Below, piece by piece: positions 35,680 through 44,138 of a stretch of DNA of 64,000 nucleotides. The stretch is taken from positions 434,001 to 498,000 of the forward strand of contig NZ_FNOS01000001.1 in NCBI RefSeq assembly GCF_900107115.1. The letters run 5' to 3'. How positions within the stretch are numbered: position 1 is the stretch's first letter; each line of letters starts with the position of its first letter. The notes beneath the pieces were generated by a model. The model was not told the origin of the DNA, did not search any database, and was given only the letters and a program-made list of their open reading frames with translations. The translations under genes and the position numbers were made by a program. This DNA is from Salimicrobium album (lineage in GTDB: Bacteria > Bacillota > Bacilli > Bacillales > Halobacillaceae).

Positions 35680-35841
35680 GTGGCAGTAAGAAGGAAAGCA
35701 TTTCCTCAGCAAGAAGGAGACGCAGGTATCGAACTTCCCAAAAACCTTGTGGAAAAAGCAGGATTCTCTGAAGAAGACGTTCTGGATATCGGCATTGAGA
35801 ATGGAAAAATCGTTCTTAAGCCGAAGGAAAAAGAGCGTTAA
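35680..35841 (+). CDS. AbrB/MazE-like swapped-hairpin small protein
   Basis: A 53-codon gene starting at GTG 35680, six bases after GGGAGGGG. The product (VRRKAFPQQEGDAGIELPKN, LVEKAGFSEEDVLDIGIENG, KIVLKPKEKER) has the beta-alpha-beta layout of SpoVT/AbrB and MazE DNA-binding domains: a strand, the ELPKNLVEKAGFSEEDVL helix-turn segment, then a second strand ending in KIVLKPK. As an antitoxin it would need a toxin partner, but no MazF-like gene follows. A TACAAT element lies at about 35643. Confidence 0.65.
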   Translation: MAVRRKAFPQQEGDAGIELPKNLVEKAGFSEEDVLDIGIENGKIVLKPKEKER

Positions 35842-35890
35842 GTACTGGAAAATCACCGCAGATCCCATCGCAATAAAGACGCTGGTTTGC

Positions 35891-35919
35891 TTGAGAATCA
35901 TTCACAAGTACGCTATACT
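35891..35919 (+). promoter_or_regulatory. Strong sigma-A promoter for a small RNA
   Basis: TTGAGA (35891-35896) and TATACT (35914-35919) are separated by exactly 17 bases. Transcription would start near 35926. No translated gene follows, but a strong terminator lies about 95 bases downstream. Confidence 0.7.
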
Positions 35920-35925
35920 GGAAAC

Positions 35926-36021
35926 AGATTATATTATGAGGGGAAGGAAGAGTTGTACCTCCTCCTTCCGGTTAGGTTTTATGAAGACTTTCGCTTGTCC
36001 GAGCGGAGGTCTTCTTCTTTT
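35926..36021 (+). ncRNA. Candidate antisense small RNA (type I antitoxin)
   Basis: The predicted transcript of about 95 bases starts just after the promoter at 35891-35919. It contains an internal hairpin (GGAAGGA with TCCTTCC, around 35941-35970) and ends in a terminator with stem GAAGAC...GTCTTC, inner stem CGCT/AGCG, and TTCTTTTTTT at about 36011-36020. The RNA is complementary to the last ~40 bases of the 35979-36116 peptide gene and its 3' leader, a tail-to-tail overlap as in TxpA/RatA. No frame in it has a ribosome binding site. Transcription itself is inferred. Confidence 0.6.
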
Positions 36022-36116
36022 TTTGACCTTTTTCTGGATCGAATTCTTTTCCTGAAATCGACGAGCGCCGTTAACAGATTAATGATCGCAGCGGCCAAAA
36101 ACACCCATTCCGTCAT
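35979..36116 (-). CDS. Small membrane peptide, candidate type I toxin
   Basis: A 45-residue peptide starting at ATG 36116 behind GGGGGTGAGG. Residues 3-20 (EWVFLAAAIINLLTALVD) form one membrane helix; the remainder is strongly basic (RKRIRSRKRSKK...). This layout is common in type I toxins and small stress peptides, but I find no exact family match. The upstream region carries a LexA-like box over the -35 and a hairpin that partly covers the ribosome binding site. Its 3' end is overlapped by a convergent small RNA. Together these features point to an SOS-linked toxin or dormancy peptide. Confidence 0.6.
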   Translation of the reverse strand: MTEWVFLAAAIINLLTALVDFRKRIRSRKRSKKEEDLRSDKRKSS

Positions 36117-36125
36117 AACCCTCAC

Positions 36126-36142
36126 CCCCTTTCTGAAAGGGG
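36126..36142 (-). promoter_or_regulatory. 5' leader hairpin near the peptide ribosome binding site
   Basis: CCCCTT and AAGGGG form a 6-bp stem with a 5-base loop, ending at the first G residues of the peptide gene's GGGGGTGAGG site. Partial occlusion of translation is possible and is common in type I toxin mRNAs. Confidence 0.45.
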
Positions 36143-36150
36143 CTGTTTAT

Positions 36151-36192
36151 ATCATAACATAGCAGAGCCTGTATGAGAACACACGTTCTCAT
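36151..36192 (-). promoter_or_regulatory. Peptide-gene promoter overlapped by a LexA-like SOS box
   Basis: On the minus strand TTCTCA (36179-36174) and TATGAT (36156-36151) are separated by 17 bases. The palindrome atgagaacacacgttctcat (36173-36192) contains GAAC-N4-GTTC, the core of the Gram-positive LexA/DinR box, and covers the -35 element. The flanking bases are A and T rather than the preferred C and G. Confidence 0.55.
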
Positions 36193-36272
36193 TATTAAGA
36201 AAATCCAACCTGAATTCACACCTTTTTTCTGCAATTGTCTGTTCCTGCTATTAAAGACATAAGTACCGCCTA

Positions 36273-37160
36273 TTAGATTCTTCGTCTGGAAAGACGGTCT
36301 CCCTGCGTAGTAACAATAACACCCGCGATGACTGTAATTGCTCCGCCAACTTGAGTGAGAGTCACATCCTCGCCTAGCCACACAGACGCTCCGGTCATCG
36401 TAAATACCGGCAGCAGATTCAGAAATATAGAAGATTTGGAAGCTCCCACTTTATCGACCGCCGTATTATACATAGAAATCGCAAGGAACGACGGAAACAC
36501 ACCCAAATAGAAAATACCAGCTATATTACCTGTATCGAACACAGGAACACCGAGGATAATCCACTCCAGTATCACAACAGGCAAAAGTACCAATACTGAA
36601 AGGCCGCTCATCACGAGAAGAGCTCCGTAATTTGGAAAAAGCGGCATATACTGTTTTACAAAAATAGAATAAATCGCCCACGTAGCAATAGCTCCGATCA
36701 TGATCGCATCGCCAATATTCCACTCTATGGCGGCTAGTTGATAGATGTTTCCGTCCATCACCACCCACATTGCCCCCAAAAGTGAAACGAATACTCCGAG
36801 CCACTGGATTTTGTATATCTTTTCTTTCAATATGTAAGCACTCAGAATAACTGTTACGACAGGTATAATCGTTTCAAGGACCGAGACGTTGGTTGAGGTC
36901 GTAAACTGGAGCGATGCATATATAAAGGTATTAAAAAAAGTAATACCGGTGAGAGTCATAATAAGAAAAGGCTTTTTGTACGTGAAAAAAGTTTCTTTAT
37001 ACTGACGGGCTGAGCGCAGACCGATAGGTAACAGAACAATAAAAGCGACGACAAGACGCAGGAAGGCTATAGTGTAGGGAGGAAGATCATTAATGGCTTT
37101 GCCGATTATAATATTCCCTGAAAACATTATTACTACGAGGATCAACAGAAAATAGGGCAT
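36273..37160 (-). CDS. EamA/DMT family transporter
   Basis: A ten-helix carrier of 295 residues with two EamA repeats. The first begins FSGNIIIGKAINDLPPYTIAFLR; the second begins in the GDAIMIGAIATWAIYSIFVKQY region and ends near AGVIVTTQGD. It is only distantly similar to the EamA gene at 17434. The substrate is unknown. Its ATG overlaps the stop of the YwbE gene (TGATG), implying translational coupling. Confidence 0.85.
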   Translation of the reverse strand: MPYFLLILVVIMFSGNIIIGKAINDLPPYTIAFLRLVVAFIVLLPIGLRSARQYKETFFTYKKPFLIMTLTGITFFNTFIYASLQFTTSTNVSVLETIIPVVTVILSAYILKEKIYKIQWLGVFVSLLGAMWVVMDGNIYQLAAIEWNIGDAIMIGAIATWAIYSIFVKQYMPLFPNYGALLVMSGLSVLVLLPVVILEWIILGVPVFDTGNIAGIFYLGVFPSFLAISMYNTAVDKVGASKSSIFLNLLPVFTMTGASVWLGEDVTLTQVGGAITVIAGVIVTTQGDRLSRRRI

Positions 37161-37351
37161 CAGTGAATCTCCTTCACACGACCCACCTGGCCATCTTCAA
37201 GACGTACTTTGATACCGTGCGGATGCTCGGGAGACTTTGTAAGAATATCTTTCACTACTCCCTCGGTAAGTGCTCCGGAACGCTGATCTTTTTTCAACAC
37301 GATAGATACTTTCTGACCTGCTTTTATATCTTTCCTCATATTTCCTGCCAT
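37160..37351 (-). CDS. ywbE: YwbE family protein
   Basis: A 63-residue protein (MAGNMRKDIKAGQKVSIVLKKDQRSGALTEG... in two parts; then VKDILTKSPEHPHGIKVRLEDGQVGRV) that fits the YwbE family of small beta-barrel proteins of unknown role. ATG 37351 follows GGGGTG; a frame reaching 37384 precedes that site. It is coupled to the downstream EamA transporter. Confidence 0.8.
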   Translation of the reverse strand: MAGNMRKDIKAGQKVSIVLKKDQRSGALTEGVVKDILTKSPEHPHGIKVRLEDGQVGRVKEIH

Positions 37352-37440
37352 ATATATCACCCCTTTTCTATTCCACTTTAACACATTTCAGCTGCCTTGA
37401 ATTCAAGAATTTGGTATACTGTAAATCAGAGGTGAAAGAA

Positions 37441-38076
37441 ATGAAATTAGCATCCATTCGCGACAAACTTACAGGACACACCCCTCACTATATTGGACGG
37501 GCCAGGCCTGTCAACTTCTCAGTCCTCCTCCCTCTCGTAGAGAAAGAAAGTGAACTTCACGTCGTATTCGAAGTCCGGTCTTTTCATATGCGGCGTCAGC
37601 CGGGAGAGGTGTGTTTCCCCGGAGGGATGGCAGATGAGGAAGACGGCCATCTCAAAGATACTGCTATAAGAGAAACGTGTGAAGAACTCGGCACCCGGCC
37701 GGAAGAAGTTACAGATATATGGAAAATCGGCACTTTATTCTCTCCATTCGGTCCAAAAATTCATGCTTACGCAGGGTTTCTCAAGAGAGAAGAAAAGTTC
37801 ACCGAGAACCCGGCCGAAGTTCATGAATCGTTTACCGTCCCTCTGTCATACTTCCTGAATAATGACCCGGTTGTACACTATATAGATATAGAGGTACGTC
37901 CAAGAGAGGGCTTTCCCCACGAAGATATTGCGAATGGGAAAACCTATGAGTGGCAGACAGTTCCTTATGAAGAGAACTTTTACTACTTTGAAGATAAAGT
38001 GATCTGGGGGCTCACCGCGCAGATTCTGAAAGATTTCGTTTCCATCATCAACGAAGATCGGGATAACACTATTTAA
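37441..38076 (+). CDS. Nudix hydrolase, CoA pyrophosphatase type (NudL/YeaB-like)
   Basis: A 211-residue Nudix enzyme. The Nudix box is FPGGMADEEDGHLKDTAIRE followed by TCEELG near residue 65. The preceding VRSFHMRRQPGEVCFPGG is the UPF0035 motif that marks CoA-cleaving members. It probably hydrolyses CoA or oxidised CoA to 4'-phosphopantetheine and adenosine 3',5'-bisphosphate. ATG 37441 follows AGAGGTG; a frame starting at 37411 precedes that site. It is divergent from ywbE and ends in a strong terminator. Confidence 0.85.
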   Translation: MKLASIRDKLTGHTPHYIGRARPVNFSVLLPLVEKESELHVVFEVRSFHMRRQPGEVCFPGGMADEEDGHLKDTAIRETCEELGTRPEEVTDIWKIGTLFSPFGPKIHAYAGFLKREEKFTENPAEVHESFTVPLSYFLNNDPVVHYIDIEVRPREGFPHEDIANGKTYEWQTVPYEENFYYFEDKVIWGLTAQILKDFVSIINEDRDNTI

Positions 38077-38086
38077 AGAGGCCATG

Positions 38087-38125
38087 AAAAAAATACCTCC
38101 CTGCCTACGCGGCGGGGAGGTTTTA
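38087..38125. terminator. Bidirectional terminator between Nudix and cadA genes
   Basis: ACCTCCC and GGGAGGT arms with inner GCC/GGC pairs are flanked by T-runs on both strands, stronger on the minus strand. Confidence 0.85.
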
Positions 38126-38134
38126 CTTGTCTCT

Positions 38135-40564
38135 TTATTTATTTCTGAGAAGTCTCATACTGTTCAATATAACAATCAGAGCCGCACCTGTATCACTCAG
38201 CACAGCCATCCACAATGTTAATATTCCAGGGAATATGAGGATGAGCGCTGCGGCTTTCGTCAGCAGAGAGAACCAGATATTCTGTTTGATTATATTCAAT
38301 GCTTTCTTACTGAGACTAATCGTTTCAGGAAGTTTTTCAAGGTTGTCGGCCATCAGAACAATATCTGCCGTTTCCATGGCAGTGTCCGTACCGGCACCCC
38401 CCATAGCAATTCCTAGGTCAGCTGTCGCAAGAGCCGGGGCGTCGTTGATACCATCCCCGACCATGGCTACCTGTTTTCCTTCATTTTGAAGTTTCTGGAT
38501 AGCTGTCACTTTATCTTCAGGCATAAGTTCCGCAAAATGACGGGTCACTCCGGCTTCTCCGGCGATATTCACTGCTGTACCTTCATTATCTCCGGTCAGC
38601 ATCACCATATCTTTCATGCCATTTTTCTTCAGACGCTCTATCGCCCGTACCGTAACCTCGCGGATGGTATCTCTCACGGCTATGACTCCGCTGATACTCT
38701 CGCGCGTACCTACCAGGACAAGGGTATTTCCTTCTTCCTGAAGCCGGGAAATCTCATCCTGAACATTACGGAAGTCTGTATGCATATCTTCAAAAAGTTT
38801 CGGTTTCCCTACGAAAACCTCCCGGCCTTCAATGACACCTTTCGCTCCCTGACCGGCCATCGTCTGGAAATCTTCCCCTTCCTGCAATGTAATTCCTTTG
38901 CCTTTTGCGTACGTAAGAATCGCTTCTGCAATAGGGTGCGAGGACTGGGACTCTATAGTCGCAGCCTGTGAAATGAGCTCTTCCTCATTTCCACTGAAGA
39001 CAACCGTTTTTGCCACTTTAGGCTTTCCTTCAGTAAGCGTTCCTGTTTTATCGAATGCTATTGATTTAACGGCTGCTGCCTTCTCAAGATACGTACCACC
39101 TTTAATAAGAACTCCTTGTTTTGCCGCATTTCCGATAGCCGAGACGATCGCTACCGGAGTAGAGATGACGAGTGCACACGGACAGGCTACCACTAATAGA
39201 GCCAGACCTTTGTAGACCCACTCGCCCCAGGTTCCAAAACCTGTCAGAGGAGGTACTACCATGACGAGAAGAGCCAGAATGAACACAACGGGAGTGTAAA
39301 CAGCCGCGAACCGGTCGATCAATGCTTCCGTAGGAGCTTTTTTCTCCTGAGCTTCTTCCACCATATGGATGATTTTTGCAATCGCCGTATCTTCTGACAA
39401 AGTGCTCACTCGGATTTCGAGAGCCCCGTGTCCGTTAAGAGTACCTGCGTAAACGACATCCCCTATATCTTTATCGGAAGGGATGGATTCCCCTGTGATC
39501 GGAGCTTCGTTAATACTTGTCGTACCCGAAATCACTTTCCCGTCAATCGGTATCTTATCCCCGGGGCGGACGACGAGCACCTCTCCGACTCCCACGTCTC
39601 CAACATTTTTCTCTTCTAAGCCGTTTTCCGTTTTCACAAGAGCCTTGGCCGGCGTCAAATCCATCAGACTCCTTATAGAGTCTCTCGTTTTTTCCATGGA
39701 ACGGTCCTGAAGAAGGTTGCCGACCGCAAACAGGAATACGACCATGGCTCCTTCGAACCACTCGCCGATGATGGCTGCTCCGATTGCAGCGGAGGCCATT
39801 AACACGTTCATATCGAGCGATTTGCTTCGAACGGCGTAGTAAGCTGATTTTACCGGTTTGAAACCTCCGGTGGCAATAGAAATTGCATACATCAGGGTAA
39901 CCAGAATAGCCGGAACACCAGTAAACGAACCAATGAAGCCGAGCGCCAGAAAGACACCGGAAATGACGGTTACGAAACTTCCTTTCTTCCAGGCGGGTGT
40001 TTCTTCTTCAGGAACAGATTCCGGATAAGCTTCGAATCCGGACTTTTTCACTTCTTTCAAGATTTGTTCCTGCGTTAACCCGTGCAGGACCTGCATGTTA
40101 CCGGTAGAAAAGTTCACCTGGACGTCCTCTACCGAAGAGAGACGGCCCATATGCTTTTCTATCGTCATAGCACAGGAACCGCAGTCCATTCCGGCTATCC
40201 GGTACGTCTCGTACCCGTGATCCTGCCGGGCCGGAACTGCTTCAAACCCCAATTTCTTAACATCGTCCGGAATTGTTTTATACACCGCGGGCTCGTATGC
40301 GCCCACCGCAAGCTTTCCGGTGCCGTAACTCACTGTGGCGGCTCGTATGCCGGGATTTTTATTTAAACTTTTTTCAACAGTTGCGGCACAGGATGGGCAG
40401 TCCATACCGCGGATATAAAATTCTCTCGTTTCACCTTTTTCGGATGAAGCAAACGGCGTTCCTGCAGAAGAAGCTTCTCTACCACTACAGCAGGCCGTAC
40501 CTTCGGATACTTCCTCCTTTTTGCCTGAACAGCAGACGTCTTTTTCTTTTTCTTTCGTAATCAT
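38135..40564 (-). CDS. cadA: Cd/Zn/Pb-exporting P1B-type ATPase
   Basis: An 809-residue heavy-metal ATPase. The N-terminus has two twin-cysteine motifs (CCSG at residues 11-14 and 25-28), then two HMA domains with GMDCPSC (about residue 53) and GMDCGSC (about 127). Core motifs are TGES, the metal-site VACPCALVIS, the phosphorylation site DKTGTLT, HP in SSHPIAEA and MVGDGINDAPAL. It exports Cd(II), Zn(II) or Pb(II). The ATG overlaps the cadC stop (ATGA), so the pair is translationally coupled. The extra CCSG motifs could bind metal before transfer to the HMA domains. Confidence 0.93.
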   Translation of the reverse strand: MITKEKEKDVCCSGKKEEVSEGTACCSGREASSAGTPFASSEKGETREFYIRGMDCPSCAATVEKSLNKNPGIRAATVSYGTGKLAVGAYEPAVYKTIPDDVKKLGFEAVPARQDHGYETYRIAGMDCGSCAMTIEKHMGRLSSVEDVQVNFSTGNMQVLHGLTQEQILKEVKKSGFEAYPESVPEEETPAWKKGSFVTVISGVFLALGFIGSFTGVPAILVTLMYAISIATGGFKPVKSAYYAVRSKSLDMNVLMASAAIGAAIIGEWFEGAMVVFLFAVGNLLQDRSMEKTRDSIRSLMDLTPAKALVKTENGLEEKNVGDVGVGEVLVVRPGDKIPIDGKVISGTTSINEAPITGESIPSDKDIGDVVYAGTLNGHGALEIRVSTLSEDTAIAKIIHMVEEAQEKKAPTEALIDRFAAVYTPVVFILALLVMVVPPLTGFGTWGEWVYKGLALLVVACPCALVISTPVAIVSAIGNAAKQGVLIKGGTYLEKAAAVKSIAFDKTGTLTEGKPKVAKTVVFSGNEEELISQAATIESQSSHPIAEAILTYAKGKGITLQEGEDFQTMAGQGAKGVIEGREVFVGKPKLFEDMHTDFRNVQDEISRLQEEGNTLVLVGTRESISGVIAVRDTIREVTVRAIERLKKNGMKDMVMLTGDNEGTAVNIAGEAGVTRHFAELMPEDKVTAIQKLQNEGKQVAMVGDGINDAPALATADLGIAMGGAGTDTAMETADIVLMADNLEKLPETISLSKKALNIIKQNIWFSLLTKAAALILIFPGILTLWMAVLSDTGAALIVILNSMRLLRNK

Positions 40565-40941
40565 GAAGGAACCTCCTCTTCCGAATGGGCAAGCGCTATA
40601 GATACTAATTGCCTTACGTGTTCATCTCTTAGGGAGTAGAATACGAGCTTTCCTTCTTTTCTATGTTTGGCCAGATTCATTTTTTTCAACTGACGTAAAT
40701 GATGAGAAGCGGTCGCCGTAGTACAGCCTATAATATTGGACACATCACAGACACATAATTCTTCTTCGAGCGTAAGAACATAGACGATTTTCACACGTCT
40801 CTCATCGGCAAGCGCCTTGAAAATCTGCTCGACACCGGAGATTCTTTCCACCCGGGGTTTGAGATCTGCTACGAGCTTTTCGTCGTAACAAAACGTCTCG
40901 CACGTATCATTCGTTCTTTTTTTTATAGCTTCCTCTGCCAT
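40561..40941 (-). CDS. cadC: ArsR/SmtB family metal-responsive repressor
   Basis: A 126-residue winged-helix repressor. Metal-binding cysteines are visible in the N-terminal arm (TCETFCYD, Cys14 and Cys18) and in the alpha3 motif ELCVCD, the Cd/Pb-sensing arrangement of CadC. The DNA-recognition helix is TTATASHHLRQLKKM. ATG 40941 follows GAGGTGG; a frame from 40959 precedes it. It is first in cadC-cadA. A 30-bp palindromic operator lies 65 bases upstream. Confidence 0.92.
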   Translation of the reverse strand: MAEEAIKKRTNDTCETFCYDEKLVADLKPRVERISGVEQIFKALADERRVKIVYVLTLEEELCVCDVSNIIGCTTATASHHLRQLKKMNLAKHRKEGKLVFYSLRDEHVRQLVSIALAHSEEEVPS

Positions 40942-41005
40942 TACAGCCACCTCATTCAAAAGTTGATTTGATTATACTATATTCTTTTCGGACACAAAAT
41001 TCAAC

Positions 41006-41035
41006 CATTCAATCAAATATATATTTGATTGAATG
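41006..41035. promoter_or_regulatory. 30-bp perfect palindrome, probable CadC operator
   Basis: The whole 30 bases are self-complementary, with the core TCAAATATATATTTGA that resembles known ArsR/CadC operators (TCAAATA-N-TATTTGA). It lies upstream of the cadC promoter, whose TATAAT is at about 40977-40972. A partial half-site (AATCAAATCAAC) adjoins that -10 element. Confidence 0.75.
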
Positions 41036-41063
41036 GCTTTAAGATTGACCGAATCAAAGAGTC

Positions 41064-41097
41064 ATAAAAAAACAGCCCCTGAAATTCAGGGGCTGTT
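41064..41097 (-). terminator. Rho-independent terminator of psuKG
   Basis: A 12-bp perfect stem (AACAGCCCCTGA with TCAGGGGCTGTT) is followed by TTTTTTATG on the minus strand. Confidence 0.92.
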
Positions 41098-41111
41098 CGT
41101 AAAGATTTCAC

Positions 41112-42038
41112 TTACACTTCTTTTTCAATTTTCCCTTCGAGACTGAGCGCAATCCGTGAGCCTACGCGGGCGTTGTGTTTAACGAGGGCAATGTTTGCGT
41201 CCAGGCTTTTTCCGTTTGTAAGTTCTTTGATTCTTCCAAGCAGATAAGGGGTGCTGTCTTTTCCGGAGATTTTATCCGTTTCCGCTTCTTTGACGGCCTG
41301 GGAAATGATTCCGTTGATGTATGATTCATCCATCGCGTCTTCTTCAGGAATAGGGTTAGCAATAACGGCCCCGCCCTGAAGACCAAGGTCCCACTTGGCT
41401 TTGAGAGTTTCTGCTATTTCCTCTTCCGATTCGGCACGGAAGCTCAGCTTGAACTCACTCGTTCTTGTGTAGAAAGCAGGAAGATACTCCGTCTGATAAC
41501 CGATTACAGGTACGCCTTTCGTTTCCAGATACTCCATCGTCAGTCCGAGATCGAGTATGGATTTAGCGCCGGCGCAAACGACAGCTACATTCGTCTTTGC
41601 CAGTTCTTCAAGGTCGGCAGAAATGTCCATCGTCTTTTCAGCTCCGCGGTGTACTCCTCCGATACCACCGGTCACGAACATTTCGATTTCCGCCATTTCA
41701 GCACAGATCATCGTCGTCGTTACGGTTGTAGCTCCCAGTTTCTTCATAGCAACGACGTTTGGAAGATCGCGCCTTGAAACTTTGGCTACCCCTTCACTAT
41801 TCCCGAATTTTTCCAGTTCTTCATCACTTAAACCTATTTTGATTTTTCCGTCCATAATGGCTATCGTCGCCGGTACCGCTCCTTCGTCACGTACAATCTG
41901 TTCAACTTCTCTGGCCATTTCCACGTTCTGCGGGTAGGGCATACCGTGGGAAATGATTGTGGATTCGAGGGCTACTATCGGTTTATCGTTAATTTTAGCG
42001 TCTCTTACTTCCTGCGAGTATTCAAGATACTGTTCCAT
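41112..42038 (-). CDS. psuG: Pseudouridine-5'-phosphate glycosidase
   Basis: A 308-residue enzyme that splits pseudouridine 5'-phosphate to uracil and ribose 5-phosphate. Visible family motifs are [16 protein letters not shown] at the N-terminus, [13 protein letters not shown] near residue 120, the catalytic-lysine region [13 protein letters not shown] near residue 158, and [14 protein letters not shown]. It overlaps the psuK stop by 17 bases, so kinase and glycosidase are co-expressed as in other pseudouridine salvage operons. Confidence 0.93.
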   Translation of the reverse strand: MEQYLEYSQEVRDAKINDKPIVALESTIISHGMPYPQNVEMAREVEQIVRDEGAVPATIAIMDGKIKIGLSDEELEKFGNSEGVAKVSRRDLPNVVAMKKLGATTVTTTMICAEMAEIEMFVTGGIGGVHRGAEKTMDISADLEELAKTNVAVVCAGAKSILDLGLTMEYLETKGVPVIGYQTEYLPAFYTRTSEFKLSFRAESEEEIAETLKAKWDLGLQGGAVIANPIPEEDAMDESYINGIISQAVKEAETDKISGKDSTPYLLGRIKELTNGKSLDANIALVKHNARVGSRIALSLEGKIEKEV

Positions 42039-42972
42039 TAAAAAATTCCTCCCTGTCCTGTTTTAGTTGTTCTTCAGACAAATCCTGTCTCACTGTCGTA
42101 TTTGACATAATCGTTTTGCGGGCATTCACAAGACCGGCCTGGAGACTCTTCCGGAAAGATTCCTTCTGCAGCCATGAATAAACGACTGCGGCACAGAAAG
42201 AATCGCCGGCTCCTGTCACATCTGTTACTCGTGTTTCCAGTGATGGAAAGAAATAAACTCCTTTTTCGCCCCCTGCCATAACTCCCCGTTCTCCTCCTGT
42301 TACTATTACATGAGCTGCACCTTTATCCATCCATCTGTAAACGGACTCCTCCCAATCTTCATCAGTGTCAATCTTCATGCCGAGAGTCGTTTCGGTCTCG
42401 TCCTGATTCACAATCAGCCATTCCACCCCTGTAAGATCGGAAGGGAGACGATCCATCTTCGGAGAAGAGACGGGAATGATAACGAAAGGTATACCGTTTT
42501 CCAGGGCAAAAGATTGTAAGAATTTCACGGTTTCCGCGGGGCAGTTCAAGTCGACAATTATACATGCCGCTTTTTCTAAAATCGGAAGTTTTCCGGTAAC
42601 CTTCTCCTTAGTCAGTTCATCGAAAACATCCATGTCCGCATATGCACAGGAAAGGTTGCCATCAGGTTCAAGTACGGCAGTGTAAGAGCCTGTGGAAGCA
42701 TCGGGGACTTCGAAAACATGCTCCAGGTTCACGTAATGACTGCATTCTTTATCAATGGCCAGCCACTCTGCGTCGTTTCCTTTCGTTGTAAGAAGAACGA
42801 CTTCCTCCCCTATTCTGCCCAGGTTTTCTGCTATGTTCCGGGCTACCCCGCCCACGGAAGTCGAAGAAGACACAGGGTTTGAAGTCCCGGTAACGATTTC
42901 ATTTTTAGCATAAAGTTTTTTATCAACATTGGCACCGCCTACACAAACGATGGGCCGGGCCGACTGACTCAT
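42022..42972 (-). CDS. psuK: PfkB family kinase, pseudouridine kinase
   Basis: A 316-residue ribokinase-fold enzyme with an N-terminal GGANVDKK, the substrate loop [17 protein letters not shown] near residue 42, and the C-terminal anion-hole motif [15 protein letters not shown] near residue 245. It phosphorylates pseudouridine, feeding PsuG encoded downstream. GAGGAGG precedes ATG 42972. A paralogue with an added HTH domain lies at 48327-49412. Confidence 0.9.
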   Translation of the reverse strand: MSQSARPIVCVGGANVDKKLYAKNEIVTGTSNPVSSSTSVGGVARNIAENLGRIGEEVVLLTTKGNDAEWLAIDKECSHYVNLEHVFEVPDASTGSYTAVLEPDGNLSCAYADMDVFDELTKEKVTGKLPILEKAACIIVDLNCPAETVKFLQSFALENGIPFVIIPVSSPKMDRLPSDLTGVEWLIVNQDETETTLGMKIDTDEDWEESVYRWMDKGAAHVIVTGGERGVMAGGEKGVYFFPSLETRVTDVTGAGDSFCAAVVYSWLQKESFRKSLQAGLVNARKTIMSNTTVRQDLSEEQLKQDREEFFNGTVS

Positions 42973-42996
42973 GTAATCGCCTCCTCTTTAAACAAA

Positions 42997-43025
42997 AGTT
43001 TACCATAAAGACAATTGTTTGTAAA
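42997..43025 (-). promoter_or_regulatory. Probable sigma-A promoter of psuKG
   Basis: On the minus strand TTTACA and TAAACT are separated by 17 bases. The spacer contains the palindrome ACAATTGT. Confidence 0.5.
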
Positions 43026-43136
43026 GAAAACATTTATTCCTGCACATTTAATAATTTCGTACGTAAACCAGATTTATGCTGTTTTTATTATGATATCATC
43101 GTCAGTAACAATTCCCCCAGGAAAGGTTCGATATAA

Positions 43137-44087
43137 ATGACTATGTTCGAAAAAATATACACGCCTCTAATTTTAACGGCTGCTCTGCTCGGCATCACCT
43201 TTAGCCAGGTCAGTACCGTCAAACACATCGCCGGCCACGCTATTTTACCTTTGCTGATGGTTATGCTGACTCTCACCTTCTTTCAGGTTCCTCTGCGTGA
43301 AGTGAAGCAGGCTTTTACCCGTACCGCATTTACCTTGACCACCCTGGTAATCAACTTTTTATGGTCACCTCTCTTGGCCTGGGGACTGGCTTCTGTTTTC
43401 CTTTCCGACCATCCTTCTTTATATATAGGATTCATCATGCTGATGATCACTCCCTGTACGGACTGGTATCTCGTATTCACCGGTATTGCTAAGGGAGACG
43501 TAGCATTATCGACAGCTATTCTTCCCGTGAACCTACTGTTGCAACTGTTACTGCTCCCGGTATTTCTGCTTCTTTTCGCCGGGACAGGGGGAATAGTTCA
43601 ACCTGCTTTTCTTATAGAAAGCGTGATAATGGTACTGTTTCTACCCTTTCTGATTGCGATTTTATTCAGACTTCTGCTGAAAAAAACTCCCGGCACGCTG
43701 AAAAGTCTCCAGTCAGGGTCCGGCCCTCTTCCGATCGTTTTTCTGAGTTTGGCTATAGCCGCCATGTTCGCTTCGGAAGGTCGTGTCCTCCTTGAGAACC
43801 TGAGCGTTTTATGGATTATTTTCGTACCTATTATTCTGTTCTTCCTGATCAACTTTTTCATAGGGAGATGGGCCGATAATTTCATGAATTTTCCCGAATC
43901 GTGGAGGACGAGTCTGACCATGACGACACTTGCGAGAAATTCCCCCGTAGCACTTGCTGTCGCAATGACCGCATTTCCTGACAGACCTCTTGTCGCACTG
44001 GCACTGATTACAGGACCTTTACTCGAACTGCCCGTGCTCGCGGCAGTTTCCCAGATTCTTCTCTATATTTCCCGGCACAACCGGTAA
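43137..44087 (+). CDS. SBF/ACR3-superfamily transporter (arsenite- or bile-acid-type)
   Basis: A 316-residue carrier with nine to ten helices. The motif LMITPCTDWYLVFTGIAKGD near residue 100 resembles the conserved Cys-containing TPCT segment of ACR3 arsenite exporters and SBF sodium symporters, and the C-terminal part has TTLARNSPVALAVAMTAFP, the second unwound-helix motif. No arsR or arsC is nearby, so arsenic resistance is only a possibility. AGGAAAGG precedes ATG 43137. It is divergent from psuK. Confidence 0.75.
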   Translation: MTMFEKIYTPLILTAALLGITFSQVSTVKHIAGHAILPLLMVMLTLTFFQVPLREVKQAFTRTAFTLTTLVINFLWSPLLAWGLASVFLSDHPSLYIGFIMLMITPCTDWYLVFTGIAKGDVALSTAILPVNLLLQLLLLPVFLLLFAGTGGIVQPAFLIESVIMVLFLPFLIAILFRLLLKKTPGTLKSLQSGSGPLPIVFLSLAIAAMFASEGRVLLENLSVLWIIFVPIILFFLINFFIGRWADNFMNFPESWRTSLTMTTLARNSPVALAVAMTAFPDRPLVALALITGPLLELPVLAAVSQILLYISRHNR

Positions 44088-44125
44088 AAAAAAGAAGCAC
44101 TGCGGATTGCTCTCCGGTGCTTCTT
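44086..44125. terminator. Bidirectional terminator
   Basis: AAGAAGCAC and GTGCTTCTT arms close an imperfect inner stem. The minus strand carries a run of eight T, the plus strand little, so it mainly ends the dus gene. Confidence 0.82.
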
Positions 44126-44138
44126 GATGTTAAATCTT

